A stretch of DNA of 64,000 bases from Toxoplasma gondii ME49 (Eukaryota; Apicomplexa; Conoidasida; Eucoccidiorida; Sarcocystidae): positions 3,677,127-3,741,126 of the forward strand of contig NC_031478.1 in NCBI RefSeq assembly GCF_000006565.2. Reading direction: 5' to 3'. Of this stretch, positions 51,532-63,270 are shown one piece after another. Position 1 is the stretch's first letter. Each line of letters starts with the position of its first letter. Under the pieces are notes generated by a model, which had not been told where the DNA came from, did no database searches, and saw only the letters and a program-made list of their open reading frames with translations. A program made the translations under genes and the position numbers.

Positions 51532-53445
51532 AGCGTGGATTTGGGCAGCTGAAGCTGGAGTGAGGAGGCAAATACACATACTTCTGAAAAGCGTGAGAGA
51601 AACGGAAGGGGAAAGGGTGGAAGGGAAGCAGCAAGGTCAGGGGATATCCTGTCTCTTTAGCTGTTCCTGAAGAATCTGAAACTGCATACGTTTCGTCGAG
51701 CTCTTAGGAACGCCAGAGCGGCCCCGCTCTCGCCAGCTCTCACCTGTCATGGGCGCCGAAGATACTTTTGCTCACTGCTCGCCACGAGATGGAACAACAT
51801 CCACCACACCGCATGCGCGTGCACACTCACGAGAAACTAGGCTTTCAACTCTAGCAACAAGTTCTTCAAGAAAGAAACCTGGTTCGTCGCCGTGTGTCTG
51901 CCCAAGAGAAGTAAAGAGAGTTGAAAAACGTTTCACGTTCAACTTCTTGAGATCCCCGACTGGCGAACGTTACAAGGAAGTCGCTGCTGTGGAGTCTCTT
52001 GCGAGTTTCCAGCTTCAGAAATCGTCTTTACACTGATCAGCCTCTTTCGCATTCTGATGTACTTCAATTACACAACTCGCAGATTCGTAACTGGAGTACA
52101 GTTTATCACTTACCGCAGGGATGCCTCGTTTAGTTTCTCTGCACCTACAATAGTATGTACTGTAGCCCTTGTGTGCGTAACTCGGATGTGGTCGACTTCT
52201 TCGGGCATGTCGAGTGTACTGAATCAGCGAGTGTCGCCAGGAAAAGATGGAACATTGTTTGAGAGCAGCTGTTAGGGTGTAGGTCCGGGAGGTGGTGTCG
52301 ATGCCCCCAGCGGAAGAAAAATACTTATGTCTATCTGTTTAGCAGCACTGCGTTTCATAGTAATCTACTTATACTTCCGGGTATGCATTTTAGTCTTATG
52401 CGATAACAGCAAAGCGTTACGGAGCGTAACGCAGCGTTTCTACTAAATCCATGATGAGCCCTGCGCGAATTCCCGCTGCGGGTGAGACGCGAATTAAGGA
52501 GTGTTAGATCTTCAGTGCCTGCATTTTGGTTTCACAGAACTGGACTTTTCTGTGCTGAGTGTAGCGGCACGCCCCAGAAGACCGTTAAGCTTGTGAACTG
52601 TTAAGAAATCTGGAGTCAGATTCACCGTGGAGAAATGACCAAGTGCAAGCAAGTAGAGGAAAGGGAGACGTGTAGAAAGAGAGAAGGTTTCTGCGACTCG
52701 AGGTCGGGAGGGAACGGTCACTTGCATCGCGTTCGTTGAGTCTCTGGGAAAAGGTGAAAACAACATTCGCTAGGCACAACCTGTTACAGATTTGAAAATG
52801 GGATTCCGTGTGGACTGCACTATCTTATTCAGAGTTGTCTTCTCTGAGACCGGATTCTTTGAAAGCTTTCTCTGGAAACTATCTCCTCCGAGTTGGACTT
52901 TCGGTTTAAATTTTTAATTTTGCCCAACCGCGGGGCGTTTCAGGTTTATGTTCCTACCCGCTGCGAGGATTTCTTCCGACCCCGAAAATCGGCTTTTCTG
53001 TCTTCGGCGTCAGCTGCCCCTCCGACACTCCGAAAGGCGAGATTTTAACTGTCGCTCGCGTGCGCGTAGCCACTGTTTTGTGGAATGATTTCTGCTTTTC
53101 GAAAAGAAAAGGCGTCGCAAACAGGTGTACACACAATGCCACGAAGCCCTCACCCTAGAAACTGTTGAGACCGTGCGGCTGGCAAAAACGCAAACACAGA
53201 ACAGCAGTTGTTGTGGCGAACTGTCAACTCCATCACTTCTGCGAAGGGTCGTCAGACCGTCGCCGCCTTTTGCCCGTCTTTCGTACGCTATCTTACCCCT
53301 CTCCGCTCTTCGCCTCCTCAGCTTGCCACTGTTGACTGTAGAGAGACAAGCCATTCTGTCTCGCAGCTGAGTAGTAGATGATTACCCCAGTGCGGAGGTC
53401 CTGATCGCGCTAGAGTCTTTCAGGCGTAGCCTCTCGGCAAGCGCT
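51532..53445. other. Spacer between convergent genes
   Basis: No ORF with a recognisable domain. Both neighbouring genes end here. The part around 52.3-52.6 kb includes a palindromic stretch (GCGTTACGGAGCGTAACGC, about 52411-52429) that could form a hairpin. Confidence 0.5.
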
Positions 53446-56400
53446 CTACCGTTTCTCGTTTTTTGCCTCTTCTTGCTCGGCTTTCTCAGCTTCGAAAACT
53501 GCCGAGCTAGCCGGTGGGCAGACACCCGCCTCAGTAGTGGTCTGTTCGTCAATGACCTGAATAAGCGGCTCGGACTCCGGTTCCTCGCGAGGTTCATTCA
53601 GGAAAAAGTTGCTCTGGACAATGAAGCGAATCGCCGCAATCAACTTGTCTTCGTACATGCGAATTTCGGGAGCCAGCAGTTGGTACAAAAGGGGGGGTCT
53701 CAGGGGAACCTCTGGTCCCGACCTACCTGGACCTCCCGCTCTCGTGTCTCTCGCCGGGCCTTTTGCACCAGGGGGGACCAGGAAGGAAGACGGACAGAGA
53801 CCACTCGGGTGAGTGTAGGGCGAACGCGGCAATTCTACAAAAAAGGTCGACACAGTGACGCAAGCACGGCACACTCGAACCTAAGGACCGGGTTCCCCCG
53901 AGTTCAAGATAAACCGAAGCTGGTTTCGGAGGTAGCTACTATTAACGCCACGTGAAAGGCTTCTCCTGGAAGACCTTTGAACAACACACATGTACCTCTC
54001 CAATGACTGCGAGGACAAACGTAAGAGGCGGCTGTCGCATGTCACGACCTGAAGTCTGATCCTGCTCCTATACTTCTTTAACGAGCTGGCGAGTGCCAAA
54101 GCACAAGGTGCCTCTGAAGAATATCTGCACGGTACAACGATACATGGCACTCAATGGAGGACCAAGGGCACTGCCGCAACAAACGATAACTGAAAATGAA
54201 TTCACGTGGAGAGCAGTGAGAGATGGGGTGCCAAGCGAAGTCAAACAGAGCCATACGGCGACAGGGAGATCTAACGGATCTCCTGCTTCCAAGTATTCTA
54301 GAGTCGAACTCCTCTGGTCGGATCCGCAGTACTCAGCTAGTTAAACGACTACACGGAACTTGGCAAACATTTGTAGATCTAAAGAAAGGGAAAACGCCTG
54401 AGCACGCTTCACAGGCGCCTCCTAGTGTCGAGACACTCGAAAACAAGCAAAAACTTACGCGCATATCGGAATTCGCGTTTCAAGGAGTAAATCAGCGGCG
54501 GGTGTGGAAGCATCTTTGGAAGCTCAGGGCAGAAAGCACTTGAAAAGAAAGCCGGATGGATCAAGCGACGCCCGTACGCCGACTCCATGGTTTCTCGAAG
54601 AATCCCTGTTCGGCATTTTTCATTCACAGACAAAGCACGACTTCCGTTTCTCGTTCTCTCTTGCTCTCTCCTCCTGTGCTTCCCTTGACCTCTTTCGTCC
54701 TGCCTTTCTCTTGTACTCTATCGTCCCTCATTTCTCCCTGGCTCTCTGCTCTCCTTTCTGCTCCTTCTCTCTGTGAACGCCCCTTTGTCTGCGCCGAACG
54801 CGACCGAGGGGTGGCCGCGTCTCAGAGAAGGAACTCCTGCGGCTGTCACGTAAAACAAACATGTGCGGCGGAGCGCAAAGACGAGAAGCGCGCTCAGAGC
54901 CGCGGCACAGACGCCGAAGGACGTGAAACGCTTCCTGTGTCGTTTCCTGAGTCAACGCTGTCAGCGCGTTTCTTTTGCTGTCCGTCGTCCGCCGTCTGAC
55001 GCCATGCGTCTATCTACTCTGTTCCCCTGGGGAGAAGGCTAGCAGGTGAACTGCATGTCCGTGGCTAGGGCTCACAGTTCTCTAGCGGGAGACACGTACA
55101 GCGAAGCGATGGAAAAAACCTCGCTGGAACCTAACCGAGACGTGGAGTAACTTTGTTGAAATCGGCTCTCGCACCCTTTCAGCTGTCTCGAGCACTCTCG
55201 TGAGCTGGAAAGGTCTGGGACTCCTAGAGAAGTTGGTTTCAGACCCAGTCGCAGAGGGAAGACGAGCGGACAGCAAACCACAAGCCGTCAGCGAAGGGAT
55301 GACGGACTGCGTGGTGAACTGCGTGTTTGCCTCTCTGTCTTACTTTCCAGAACGCTCTTCGGTCGTGGAAGAGGGCGCGTCGACGCGGGTGTCTGATTGA
55401 AGCAGATTCACAGAAAAACGCACGCGAATCTGATGGTGTCTTGTGAGGAAAGAAAGCGTTAGAAACGTTTCCTTGTTTCAGGTGTGTCACCTCACCCTTT
55501 TTCGCCACAAACCGCTCCGTAAATGGCGACCGTTGGATCGTTCAGAGACAGCAGGAAACGTGGATCACCGTTGCCTCTTGGTTAACGAAAGGCGCAGTCA
55601 ATGCTGCAAAGCATGCCTGCGGCATTGCCCCTCTTCTGTAACCCCCCACACGCGCTGGCGCACTCTCAAAATTCGAAGCGCTTGCGCCCCTTCCCACAGC
55701 GCATTGAAACCACAGACGACCGAGCTTCGAGCTTGTCCACTGGTTCCAAGACGACTCCGGATCACTACGAAACTGAAGTCGATCTGACAAAACGGAAGCC
55801 GCGAAACAAAGATACCCACTTCGATATGCGGATGCGTCACGACTCTCTCACGTTTGCATCCAAAGGCAAACTTCAAAACACCACACACCTTCGGTTTCGC
55901 GGCCCTTCGAGAAGAAGGGAAATTTTCTTTCCTCGCAGCTAGCCACGCCGCGACCTCTGCTTCGCTGTCCAGCAAGCTCTCCCTACAGAAGACACCAGCA
56001 GAGAAATGCATCAAGGCATCAATTCGCGGGTCTCTCTCACTCTTTGGAAAATAAAGGTCAGTGGAACTAAGGCATCGAAGCTCAAGGCAAAGTGCGACTT
56101 GGACCGCACCAATACATCACGAGACACGCCGGAATCGCCAATAAGCCAGCGGACGGTTTTTGGAGTCATGCTAACAGAAGAGAACTTTTTTCGGTGCAAC
56201 GCGTCGTTCCTAGCTCGGCGACGTCTTGCGACTATCCAAAACGAACGAATGTCCACACACGGAAGCCTCAAAAGTAGGCGTCAATAAACCTGTGACAGGC
56301 CCCACAAAACGCTTGTGAACCTTTCGGTCTCAGTGATACGGCGAAACACACAAATGTTCCTTTCACCTTTTGGTGTTCAGTAGAGCAGAATGAACTGCAT

Positions 56401-59148
56401 GACTTGAATTCTCGACTCCGTTCATGAAATCAAATGAGGTCTCCCAAACTCAGGCGAGGCGCAGATTGCCACCTCGCAAAAACGAGGGCAAACAGGCTAG
56501 ACGCTCGCGACACCCAGGTGCCTCTTGTTATCTGTCTTATAATGCTACCTGTTGTTCAAGGAAGTCCACTTCTACACCATTTGTCATCATAGTTACGCTT
56601 CTTATTTCAAGATCCTTCCATCTCAGTTTGAGCGCAGCGTCGTCCCGCGTTGCTCTCGAACGCGTGCGCGAGTCTGCCGACAGACGCCAGTGGCGGAGAC
56701 GGCAAACGAAATAGAACCTTATTTCCCCTCCCCCGACAGTTCCTCGTCTTTTCTCCCCGTTTTTCCGCTGCGGGGAGTCTCTAGTATCAGCGCCAACGCA
56801 CGCGTCGGAGCCACATGGCAAACTGCCGTTCTCACGAGACTTTTTACGAGTTCACCTCGCCAGCACGATACGCTTGTGAACATCAAATCCCATAGCGTTT
56901 TAACGGACAATTATGTGCCACAGGAACGGAGTCCGTGCGAAGGTGAAACACGAGCGTTGAAGACAAACGAGTCGCTGAACAAACATTTTGACTTTTGTAC
57001 CCGTTCGCATTTTTGAGATGCTTCAGCTTGTGCATGACCATGACGTGGACAGGTCCGCTGTAGGTACACCCGGGGTAGTCGCAGGGAAGGTGTTCCTCCT
57101 CTTCGTGTTGTTCCTGCTTCTTCGCAGTCCGGAAAGCCTTGTCGCAGAGCAGACAGACGAACTCTTCTTCCCTGCAAAAAAGACAGATTCAAGAACGCCT
57201 TTACATCCTCTGGCCCCAACACCGGATCTTTCGTCAGCCAAACGCCGAGACAGACTCCTTTTCCTACGTTCGAAGTTCTTTCAGATTCCAGAAACGGCGT
57301 TACACGACAGAGGAGGTCGGCACCACCCTACAGGGAGTAAGCATTTCTCTGAGATTCGATGAGTTACAAGGTGTTTCTGGGGAGCATTTACTCCGAGCTG
57401 AAGTACTGATTCAGCGCTTGCAGATCTTCACACACATCTGCCCTCAGAAACCAGACGTCCACCTCTGTTGCCTGAGTCCAGTCTATACATTCTCTCCATT
57501 CTTACTTTTTCCGCTTCTTCCCAAAGCCGTCCTGTCCGGAGGCATCGCCGCTACCTTCTCCCTTCTGCGCTCCGCGCCTGCTTGCCCTTGCCCCTGTCCA
57601 GACGCCGTTCCCCTCCTCAGGCGGTGGAGGAGGAACTCCACCCCCAGAGAAGCAAGTCTCCTGGGTGCCTGAACCTGAAAGTGAAGCTGGAGGCACCCGA
57701 ACAGCTGCGCATCCCTGAGGGGCTCCCGGAGGCGCAGGGACACCCAACCGTTTCTCGGATTTCGGTGCGGCTACAGCTGCACCAGGGACTGCGGAACCTG
57801 CATCGTCTCCTCCATGCCGGCAGCACGCAACAGTGTGGAAAGAAGTCGAAGCGCGTCTGCCGTCGCTGTCGCCTCCAGCAACGCTACCCGGTGTATGTAC
57901 ACCCGGGTGCCACCCGTTCCGCGCCATGACGCCTTCTGCCGCATTCCCCACCAAAAAAGAGGCAGATGCAGGTGGAGATGAAAGCGGCGGAGGCGGCGGG
58001 GTCACCGGACAGGGTTCGTTTGAGCCTTGAAGCCGGACGGCTCCGTCTTGACCGCGAGAGGCTGCAAACGTTGGAGGCGGCGGAGGCGGCGTCAGACACG
58101 GAAAATGGGTCGTCCCACAGACATGCGCGTTGTTGCTAGGAGAGACAGAAGTTGCGGAAGAACAAGACGCAGAAGCGGCGCAGCAGCTGCTGCACTGCAG
58201 GCAGCCAGGCGCCGCTGTCCTCTGTGCGGAGAATCCAGGGAGAGGACTCGAAACATGGGCGCAGCATGCAGCTGGTGACGGAGGCTGAAACCCACAGGAA
58301 GAGGAAACACAGGCAGTTCCTGGCGTCTCGCAAGCCCCCAAAGCGCCTCGAGTCGCGGATCCGCTGCAGTCCATGCTTCCCGAAATGCAGCAACATGAAG
58401 GTGCATGGCAAGAAGACGAAACAGAAGACGGCGACCGATGCGACCAGGCACAGGCGCTTGCGTCTGCAGAAACCGCACAAGCATTCTCCGCCCCTGCGTG
58501 AAGCGGCTGGCCCAGTGGAAAAGCCGCAAAGCAGCTGCATCGGCCAGAAGGGAAGCTCGGAGACGACCGCGACGCAGACGCAAGGGAAGGGGAAGGCGCC
58601 GGCGACGACGTAGGAGGTGGAGGCGAAACTGGAGGTGGAGGAGACGCAACAGGATGTGGAGGAGAAGGAGCCGACGGAAGAGAAGGAGGCCTCGCGGAGG
58701 CTGACGCAATTCCAGCTGTTGCGTTAGAAGAACAGGCAGACGGCGGAGGCGGTGGACACACAGACGGGTGTGCATGCGTGACTGGGGAACAGGGTCGCGA
58801 AGGAAAGGGAGCCGGTGGCGGCGGCAGAGAAGTCGGGGGAGAGAGGCGGGGCTGGGGAGCAGACGAAGAAGTGAACGAGCCAAGTCGGAAACCAGAGCAC
58901 TGAGGCCGGTGGGACGGCGCCGAAGCAGACTGCCCAGAAGGCAAGGACGCGCCAAAGGATCCCGGCAGCGCCGGACGAGAATTCGGCGGCGGAGGCGGCG
59001 GCGGAGAAGAAGAAAAAGAAGAAGCTGTTGACTGTGGAGATGGACGGAAAGACGGCAAGGGACCCGGGGGCGTTGCTGGGTGCGCGCGGCTAACCGCAGC
59101 CCGCGAGGCGGGAAGGGGGGGAGGCGGTGGTGCGGACGGCAGAGGCAT
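53446..59148 (-). CDS. NUFIP1/Rsa1-type box C/D snoRNP assembly factor, multi-exon
   Basis: NUFIP1 (yeast Rsa1) bridges the R2TP/HSP90 machinery and 15.5K/Snu13 during box C/D snoRNP assembly in the nucleus. Exon 1, 57506..59148 (minus), is Pro/Ser/Cys-rich with PPPPPP runs and ends in GFGKKRKK at a GTAAGA donor. Exon 2, 57001..57171, carries the C2H2 finger: EEEFVCLLCDKAFRTAKKQE, HEEEEHLPCDYPGCTYSG, VMHKLKHL. Exon 3, 55889..55982, carries the next family block (DSEAEVAAWLAARKENFPSS, donor AAG|GTGTGT). Joins 1-2 and 2-3 are in phase. The terminal exon (from about 53790 to stop 53446) holds the conserved C-terminal region PPLLYQLLAPEIRMYEDKLI, then AAIRFIVQSNFFLNEP. Exons between 55.9 and 53.8 kb are unresolved; candidates are 55344..55392 and the frames at 54.6-54.97 kb. 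ATG 59148 is the first in frame. Confidence 0.82.
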
Positions 59149-60443
59149 CGTGGTCAGAAAAAAGAAAATCACAGAGATGGTCGCTTGTGTAGTTTTTTGG
59201 TCCTTCTGTGACGCTGGCTTCGTCGCGATTCATTGACGATGTTGGTGTCGCCAACATCCTCCCACCTGGGTCCGAAGTCGACGGAGAGGCAACGCACGGC
59301 TTCACACACAAGTCCTAGAAAACGGATAGGAGGCGCCGGAGTGCGTTGACCTTTCACTGTTGCGGGAGTCCTGCTCGCCGTTCTCCTTGGAAAACGTTCA
59401 TTTGTGAGGTCGAAGTTATCGGAGTGATCTCGACAAGAAAAAGTCTTCCAGGAATGGACAAGAAGGTAGCGGAAAAACACACCTGGTGACATCACTGTTT
59501 CTCGCCTTCCGGCGACCCCGCAGCCGGCAGACCCGCCCCCTGGGCGTCTCTCTGCGCGCGTGATCTCTTCGCAAACTTTTTTTCGGACTGTATTTCGGTC
59601 CTGAAAATCGCAGCGCAGCTGCCGATTTGGCTGCTCAACCAGACACCCCGGCAACCGTTAACAATTTTCCTCGCGGGTTGTGACCTTCAGTGAAGCACCG
59701 GCGGACATGGGCAAGGCCGAGTTCTGCAGGAGACGACGGCACAGACCTTTGGATTGCTTTTTCCTCATGACCGCCACGCGATCACGGATCAGGATGCCGC
59801 AGGTGAGAACGGAAAAAACGTAAGGGAAATGTAGGACTCGCACACTTGACCATGCGATTCAGACCACAACCAGAAAAGAGGACACAGGAGTAGCGAGGCG
59901 CTCAAGAGAGATCCGGCGTTGAGCCGACAATCAACTGCAGCGAAATGCGCACCCACGGAACCACACTCTTGACGCTGCTGTCCACTGCGACGCACTTTTC
60001 TTGGCTTGGGAAGTACTGATGATTCGCCCACAGATTCGTTTGACCCGGTCACCGCTTGCTCGGAAACGCCGGTCTGACGCACGCGCGACCGAGAAAATGA
60101 AGTGATGGTGCCTGGAAAAACTTGGCAAAGGGTATGGCTGTTCGACGTCGGGAACGGGGTGTGCACATACCGGGAAGCTTCTGCTACAGGAAGTCGCGCA
60201 GTGGAAAAGTTGCCTAGCTGACGCGAAATACGTTGGGGAAGACACTCGAGTCATCCGCTGAAGCAGTCAGGAAAGAGCTTGCCCAGGAACTAGGGAGAAG
60301 AAATGGAGGGAAGGAGTTTCTGAGGAAGAAAGGTTGAAAAGGCGAAAGGTGGTCGAAATTGGAGGCCGATTTAAATGCGTTCAAGGGGCTGCAGCAGGAC
60401 AAGCACGTCTTTCTGGCGAGTACCCTAAGCATGCGCCTGCGGG
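59149..60443. other. 5' flank of the NUFIP-like gene; 3' region of the next minus-strand gene
   Basis: A 161-codon minus frame at 59169-59654 has no domain, and a CACCAG|GTGTGT donor lies inside it, so it may be a 5' untranslated exon of the NUFIP-like gene. The frames at 59789-60166 look random. Confidence 0.4.
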
Positions 60444-61217
60444 TTAGAGTACGGAATCGCCGTCTTGTACGTCAGAGAAAAATGCGCCGATCCGACCCGC
60501 GAAGCCGTAGACGGCATCTCCAGATATCGGGAGACTTCCGGGCTCCAGCAGAATCTCTCTTACTTTCGCCGCTGGATCCTGCAGCTTCAGGCGTCTGTTT
60601 CGGCCGCCTCGTGACGCTGCTGTCGCATGCGTTGCCGCAGTTGCCGCAGTCTCCCGGCGCTTCTCAGCGTCAGTCTCAACTCTGGGTGCGGTCGACAACT
60701 GCCGCCTCTCGCTAGCACAGTAGACAACAGAATTTGTCAGAAACAATCAGGCAAAATAGATCGTTTTTTTTACGCACCAGGGCTAAGCCTCGAGAGGCCA
60801 AACGGGAGCTCCCGAAGAGAACGAGACGGTCAATGGCCCCGTTGACTCACGCGGGTTGGAGCCCGTGGTCGGCATCGATCGATACGTTGTGGGCACGAAG
60901 CCGAAACCTGGCCTGCAGGTGAATTTGAAAATGTAGCTTTCCGTTTCGCTATGTCAATAAATCATTTTCGAGACGTTTGTCGCAACTCTTTCCCGAAGTT
61001 CTGGGTTAGCTTTGACACTGACCTTCCTCTCTTCCGGATTCAGAGAATTGTCGCCTTCTTGACGACGGCGCCGTGCTGTCCCACTGTCTCGGACTCTACT
61101 TATCTGCAGCTGGCTTCTTTCTCCAACCTTGCTTCTGGTGATACAAAACGGAAACGGAATTGCCTTCTGTCTTTCTTTCGATCCCCCGGCTTTTTGTGTC
61201 TTAGTGGTCGTGTGCAT
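60444..61217 (-). CDS. Small spliced basic protein (about 174 aa), unknown
   Basis: Join 61023..61217, 60851..60912, 60444..60711 on the minus strand. Donors are GGAAG|GTCAGT and CCCGC|GTGAGT; acceptors are AATTCACCTGCAG and CTACTGTGCTAG. Phases are 0 and 2. The joins give NPEERKARFRLRAHNVSIDA, then an Ala/Thr-rich charged stretch, then LQDPAAKVREILLEPGSLPI, and the end FFSDVQDGDSVL. A GTAAGA within the last exon (60558-60563) could instead splice to 60371..60424 (GTRQKDVLVLLQPLERI, stop), giving an alternative 152-aa form. The gene is Arg/Lys-rich with no signal peptide or membrane span. The family is not recognised. Confidence 0.48.
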
Positions 61218-61857
61218 CTTTTTCTCGGCTCTTCTGGAAAGTCACTGCGCATCGTCACGAGTCCTTCGCGCCCCTGTATGCAATTTGCTCCCTCGGTGGA
61301 GGTAATCTATCCTGAAGAAAGCGGCCAACTGAGGTAGCAATATCCGAGAACGAAGGATGCTGAGAATTCCACAGAGTCAGGGCGGATTCTTGTAAATGGC
61401 CCAGCTCGCACGGAGGACGTTGTCAGCAGTGGCGCTTCCCTGGCGGGTCACCACGTGCTTTGTGTGTCAGCGTTCATCCACGTTTCCTCCATTTCGTTTC
61501 ACTCCGAAATTCACTTTCCTGAATGAAGTAGAAACTGTAGAGTGTTAGACGCGGCAAGAATCGCGAAGAGGCGAAGGATTCGCAAACACCACCTTTTCTC
61601 CTTCCCCACTTTCTTGTGCAAGCGGCTATCCGCCGTCGCTCTCTGTTCAAGAAGTTTCGATGCAGGATTTTCTGTCCGCTTGTGACTGTCCATTTATCGC
61701 TGTCAAGTGTCAACTCACAAGGAATTCAAAATACCATTGAGTCCTTTCTGCACGATCTGACATCTGATTGTCGTTACCCCACGGGGTTCTGGCCGGCCCG
61801 TTTCCGATTTCGTGTGTTGGTAGGCCATCCGACCATCGTTTGGAATTTCGCGAAAAA
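61218..61857 (+). promoter_or_regulatory. Divergent 5' flank of the repeat-containing secreted protein gene
   Basis: About 640 bases separate the small minus-strand gene from the ATG at 61858. No ORF with features is present and no specific promoter element can be named. Confidence 0.35.
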
Positions 61858-63270
61858 ATGCAGAGCGGCCCCCGAAGTTGTTACTTTCCGCGCTCTCTTC
61901 ACTCGACGCCGCGCTTCTCGCCGCTTCCTCGTGAAGAATGGCAGCAAGCGCCCACTCTCCCGCAGCGACTCGCAGAGAGACGGCCGTCGGCACAGCGAAA
62001 AGTGATTCTGTGGACTGGGGCTGTCTGCTTCGCTGTTTTCTGCCGGTGTTTCGCTGAGGGCGCGGTAGATCTTCCGGACGGGCATCTCACTGGAAGCCTT
62101 GAAACCGAGGGTACGCTGGATCCTCCGGACGGGCATCTCACTGGAAGCCTTGAAACCGAGGGTACGCTGGATCCTCCGGACGGGCATCTCACTGGAAGCC
62201 TTGAAACAGACAGAGGGGGTCAAAGCGTGGACGAAGCCGCTGCGATCCACGTGGAGTCAGAAAGCCAGGCGGGGATCGCCGGGCAAGATGCCGGACGCGA
62301 GGTGCCAGAGGATGGGAGCGGAGAGACAGACGACCTCCTGGATCTAGAGAAGATTCCGGAGGAGCTTCGCTCCCGCGTGCTCGCCACCGCCGACGGTCCC
62401 CTCCACAAGTTGATGAGTGTTCTGCGCCCGCCGGTCAGAGGGAAGAAACGCGCGCTGCTCATGAGTGGCGTGACAGCGCTCTCAGCCGCGACGAGGTTCA
62501 TGTTGCAAGACAATATGTTCAACGTCGTCCACTTTCTTCTGTACGACTATCCGGTGGTCCACCTTCTGCTGGCGGGGACGGAGCCGCTGTACGCCCTGGT
62601 CTTTTTCGCCATGACGATCTATTTCAGCATGCAGTACTTTCGAGAACTCGCGCGCGACAAAGCTTATGGCCGGGATATTGAGCTCGTGAAGGAAGCGGAG
62701 AGGGAACTGGCGCGGGAGCTGAAGAACCCGAATCTGAGTTTAGAGGACAAGAAGCGACTGACCATGAAGGCTCTCTTTCTGCGCGAAGAAGCCACTGACG
62801 CGCTGGTCAAGCGCCTGGGACCGTCGATTCGAGGCACGCTCGTCTCGCTGGTGTCGACAATCACATTTTTTTCGCTGCTTTTCCGCAAACAAATGGGAGT
62901 TCGGCTTAAAATGTGTGACTTCGGCGTGGGTTTCATGGCTGTACTTGCAGTGTCGGGAGCGCTCTTGGCTGCGTTGGATTACTCGTCACGACGGCGAATC
63001 AATAGAATAAGAAAGGCGAGAGTCGCGACCCGCCGCGCAATAGAAAAAAGTTTCCTCAGTGACGGTACCGCAGGCCAGAAAAACACACTCGGGTCTCGAC
63101 AGCCATCCGCTGTAGAGGACCGCGCCGTTGTCCCCGTAACCTCTGATGCGGCGGAAAGCATTGCCATTCCCGGAAGCGAAAAAGGCGAGGAAGACACGCA
63201 GATAGTCCCTGAGTTCGTGGCGGCAGTAGAGGCAAACGACAATGTCGCTTCAGAGGCAAACGCGGTGTGA
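61858..63270 (+). CDS. Secreted multi-span protein with 17-residue repeats, dense-granule-like
   Basis: A 470-aa intronless protein. ATG 61858 is the first in-frame ATG. A recessed hydrophobic signal lies at about residues 48-66 (KVILWTGAVCFAVFCRCFAEG), as in many coccidian secreted proteins. The repeat region follows (LDPPDGHLTGSLETEGT, three copies), then an acidic region. The C-terminal 300 residues hold a helical, membrane-embedded core with spans near VVHLLLAGTEPLYALVFFAM, LVSLVSTITFFSLLFR and GVGFMAVLAVSGALLAALDY. A long charged amphipathic helix (IELVKEAERELARELKNPNL) separates the spans. The arrangement resembles dense-granule or parasitophorous-vacuole membrane proteins. I could not match it to a named one. 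Export and location are inference. Confidence 0.72.
   Translation: MQSGPRSCYFPRSLHSTPRFSPLPREEWQQAPTLPQRLAERRPSAQRKVILWTGAVCFAVFCRCFAEGAVDLPDGHLTGSLETEGTLDPPDGHLTGSLETEGTLDPPDGHLTGSLETDRGGQSVDEAAAIHVESESQAGIAGQDAGREVPEDGSGETDDLLDLEKIPEELRSRVLATADGPLHKLMSVLRPPVRGKKRALLMSGVTALSAATRFMLQDNMFNVVHFLLYDYPVVHLLLAGTEPLYALVFFAMTIYFSMQYFRELARDKAYGRDIELVKEAERELARELKNPNLSLEDKKRLTMKALFLREEATDALVKRLGPSIRGTLVSLVSTITFFSLLFRKQMGVRLKMCDFGVGFMAVLAVSGALLAALDYSSRRRINRIRKARVATRRAIEKSFLSDGTAGQKNTLGSRQPSAVEDRAVVPVTSDAAESIAIPGSEKGEEDTQIVPEFVAAVEANDNVASEANAV
62068..62208 (+). repeat. 51-bp coding tandem repeat, three copies
   Basis: Almost perfect copies start at 62068, 62119 and 62170 with unit start GATCCTCCGGACGGGCATCT. 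The first copy differs at one base (GATCTTCC) and the third is cut short after GAAAC. Near identity means recent expansion by slippage or unequal exchange. Confidence 0.95.

Noticed and set aside
57502..59172. Treating the Pro-rich 556-codon ORF as a complete gene
   Set aside because: Its last codons run into a GTAAGA donor, and the zinc-finger exon joins exactly in phase, so it is only the first exon of the NUFIP-like gene.
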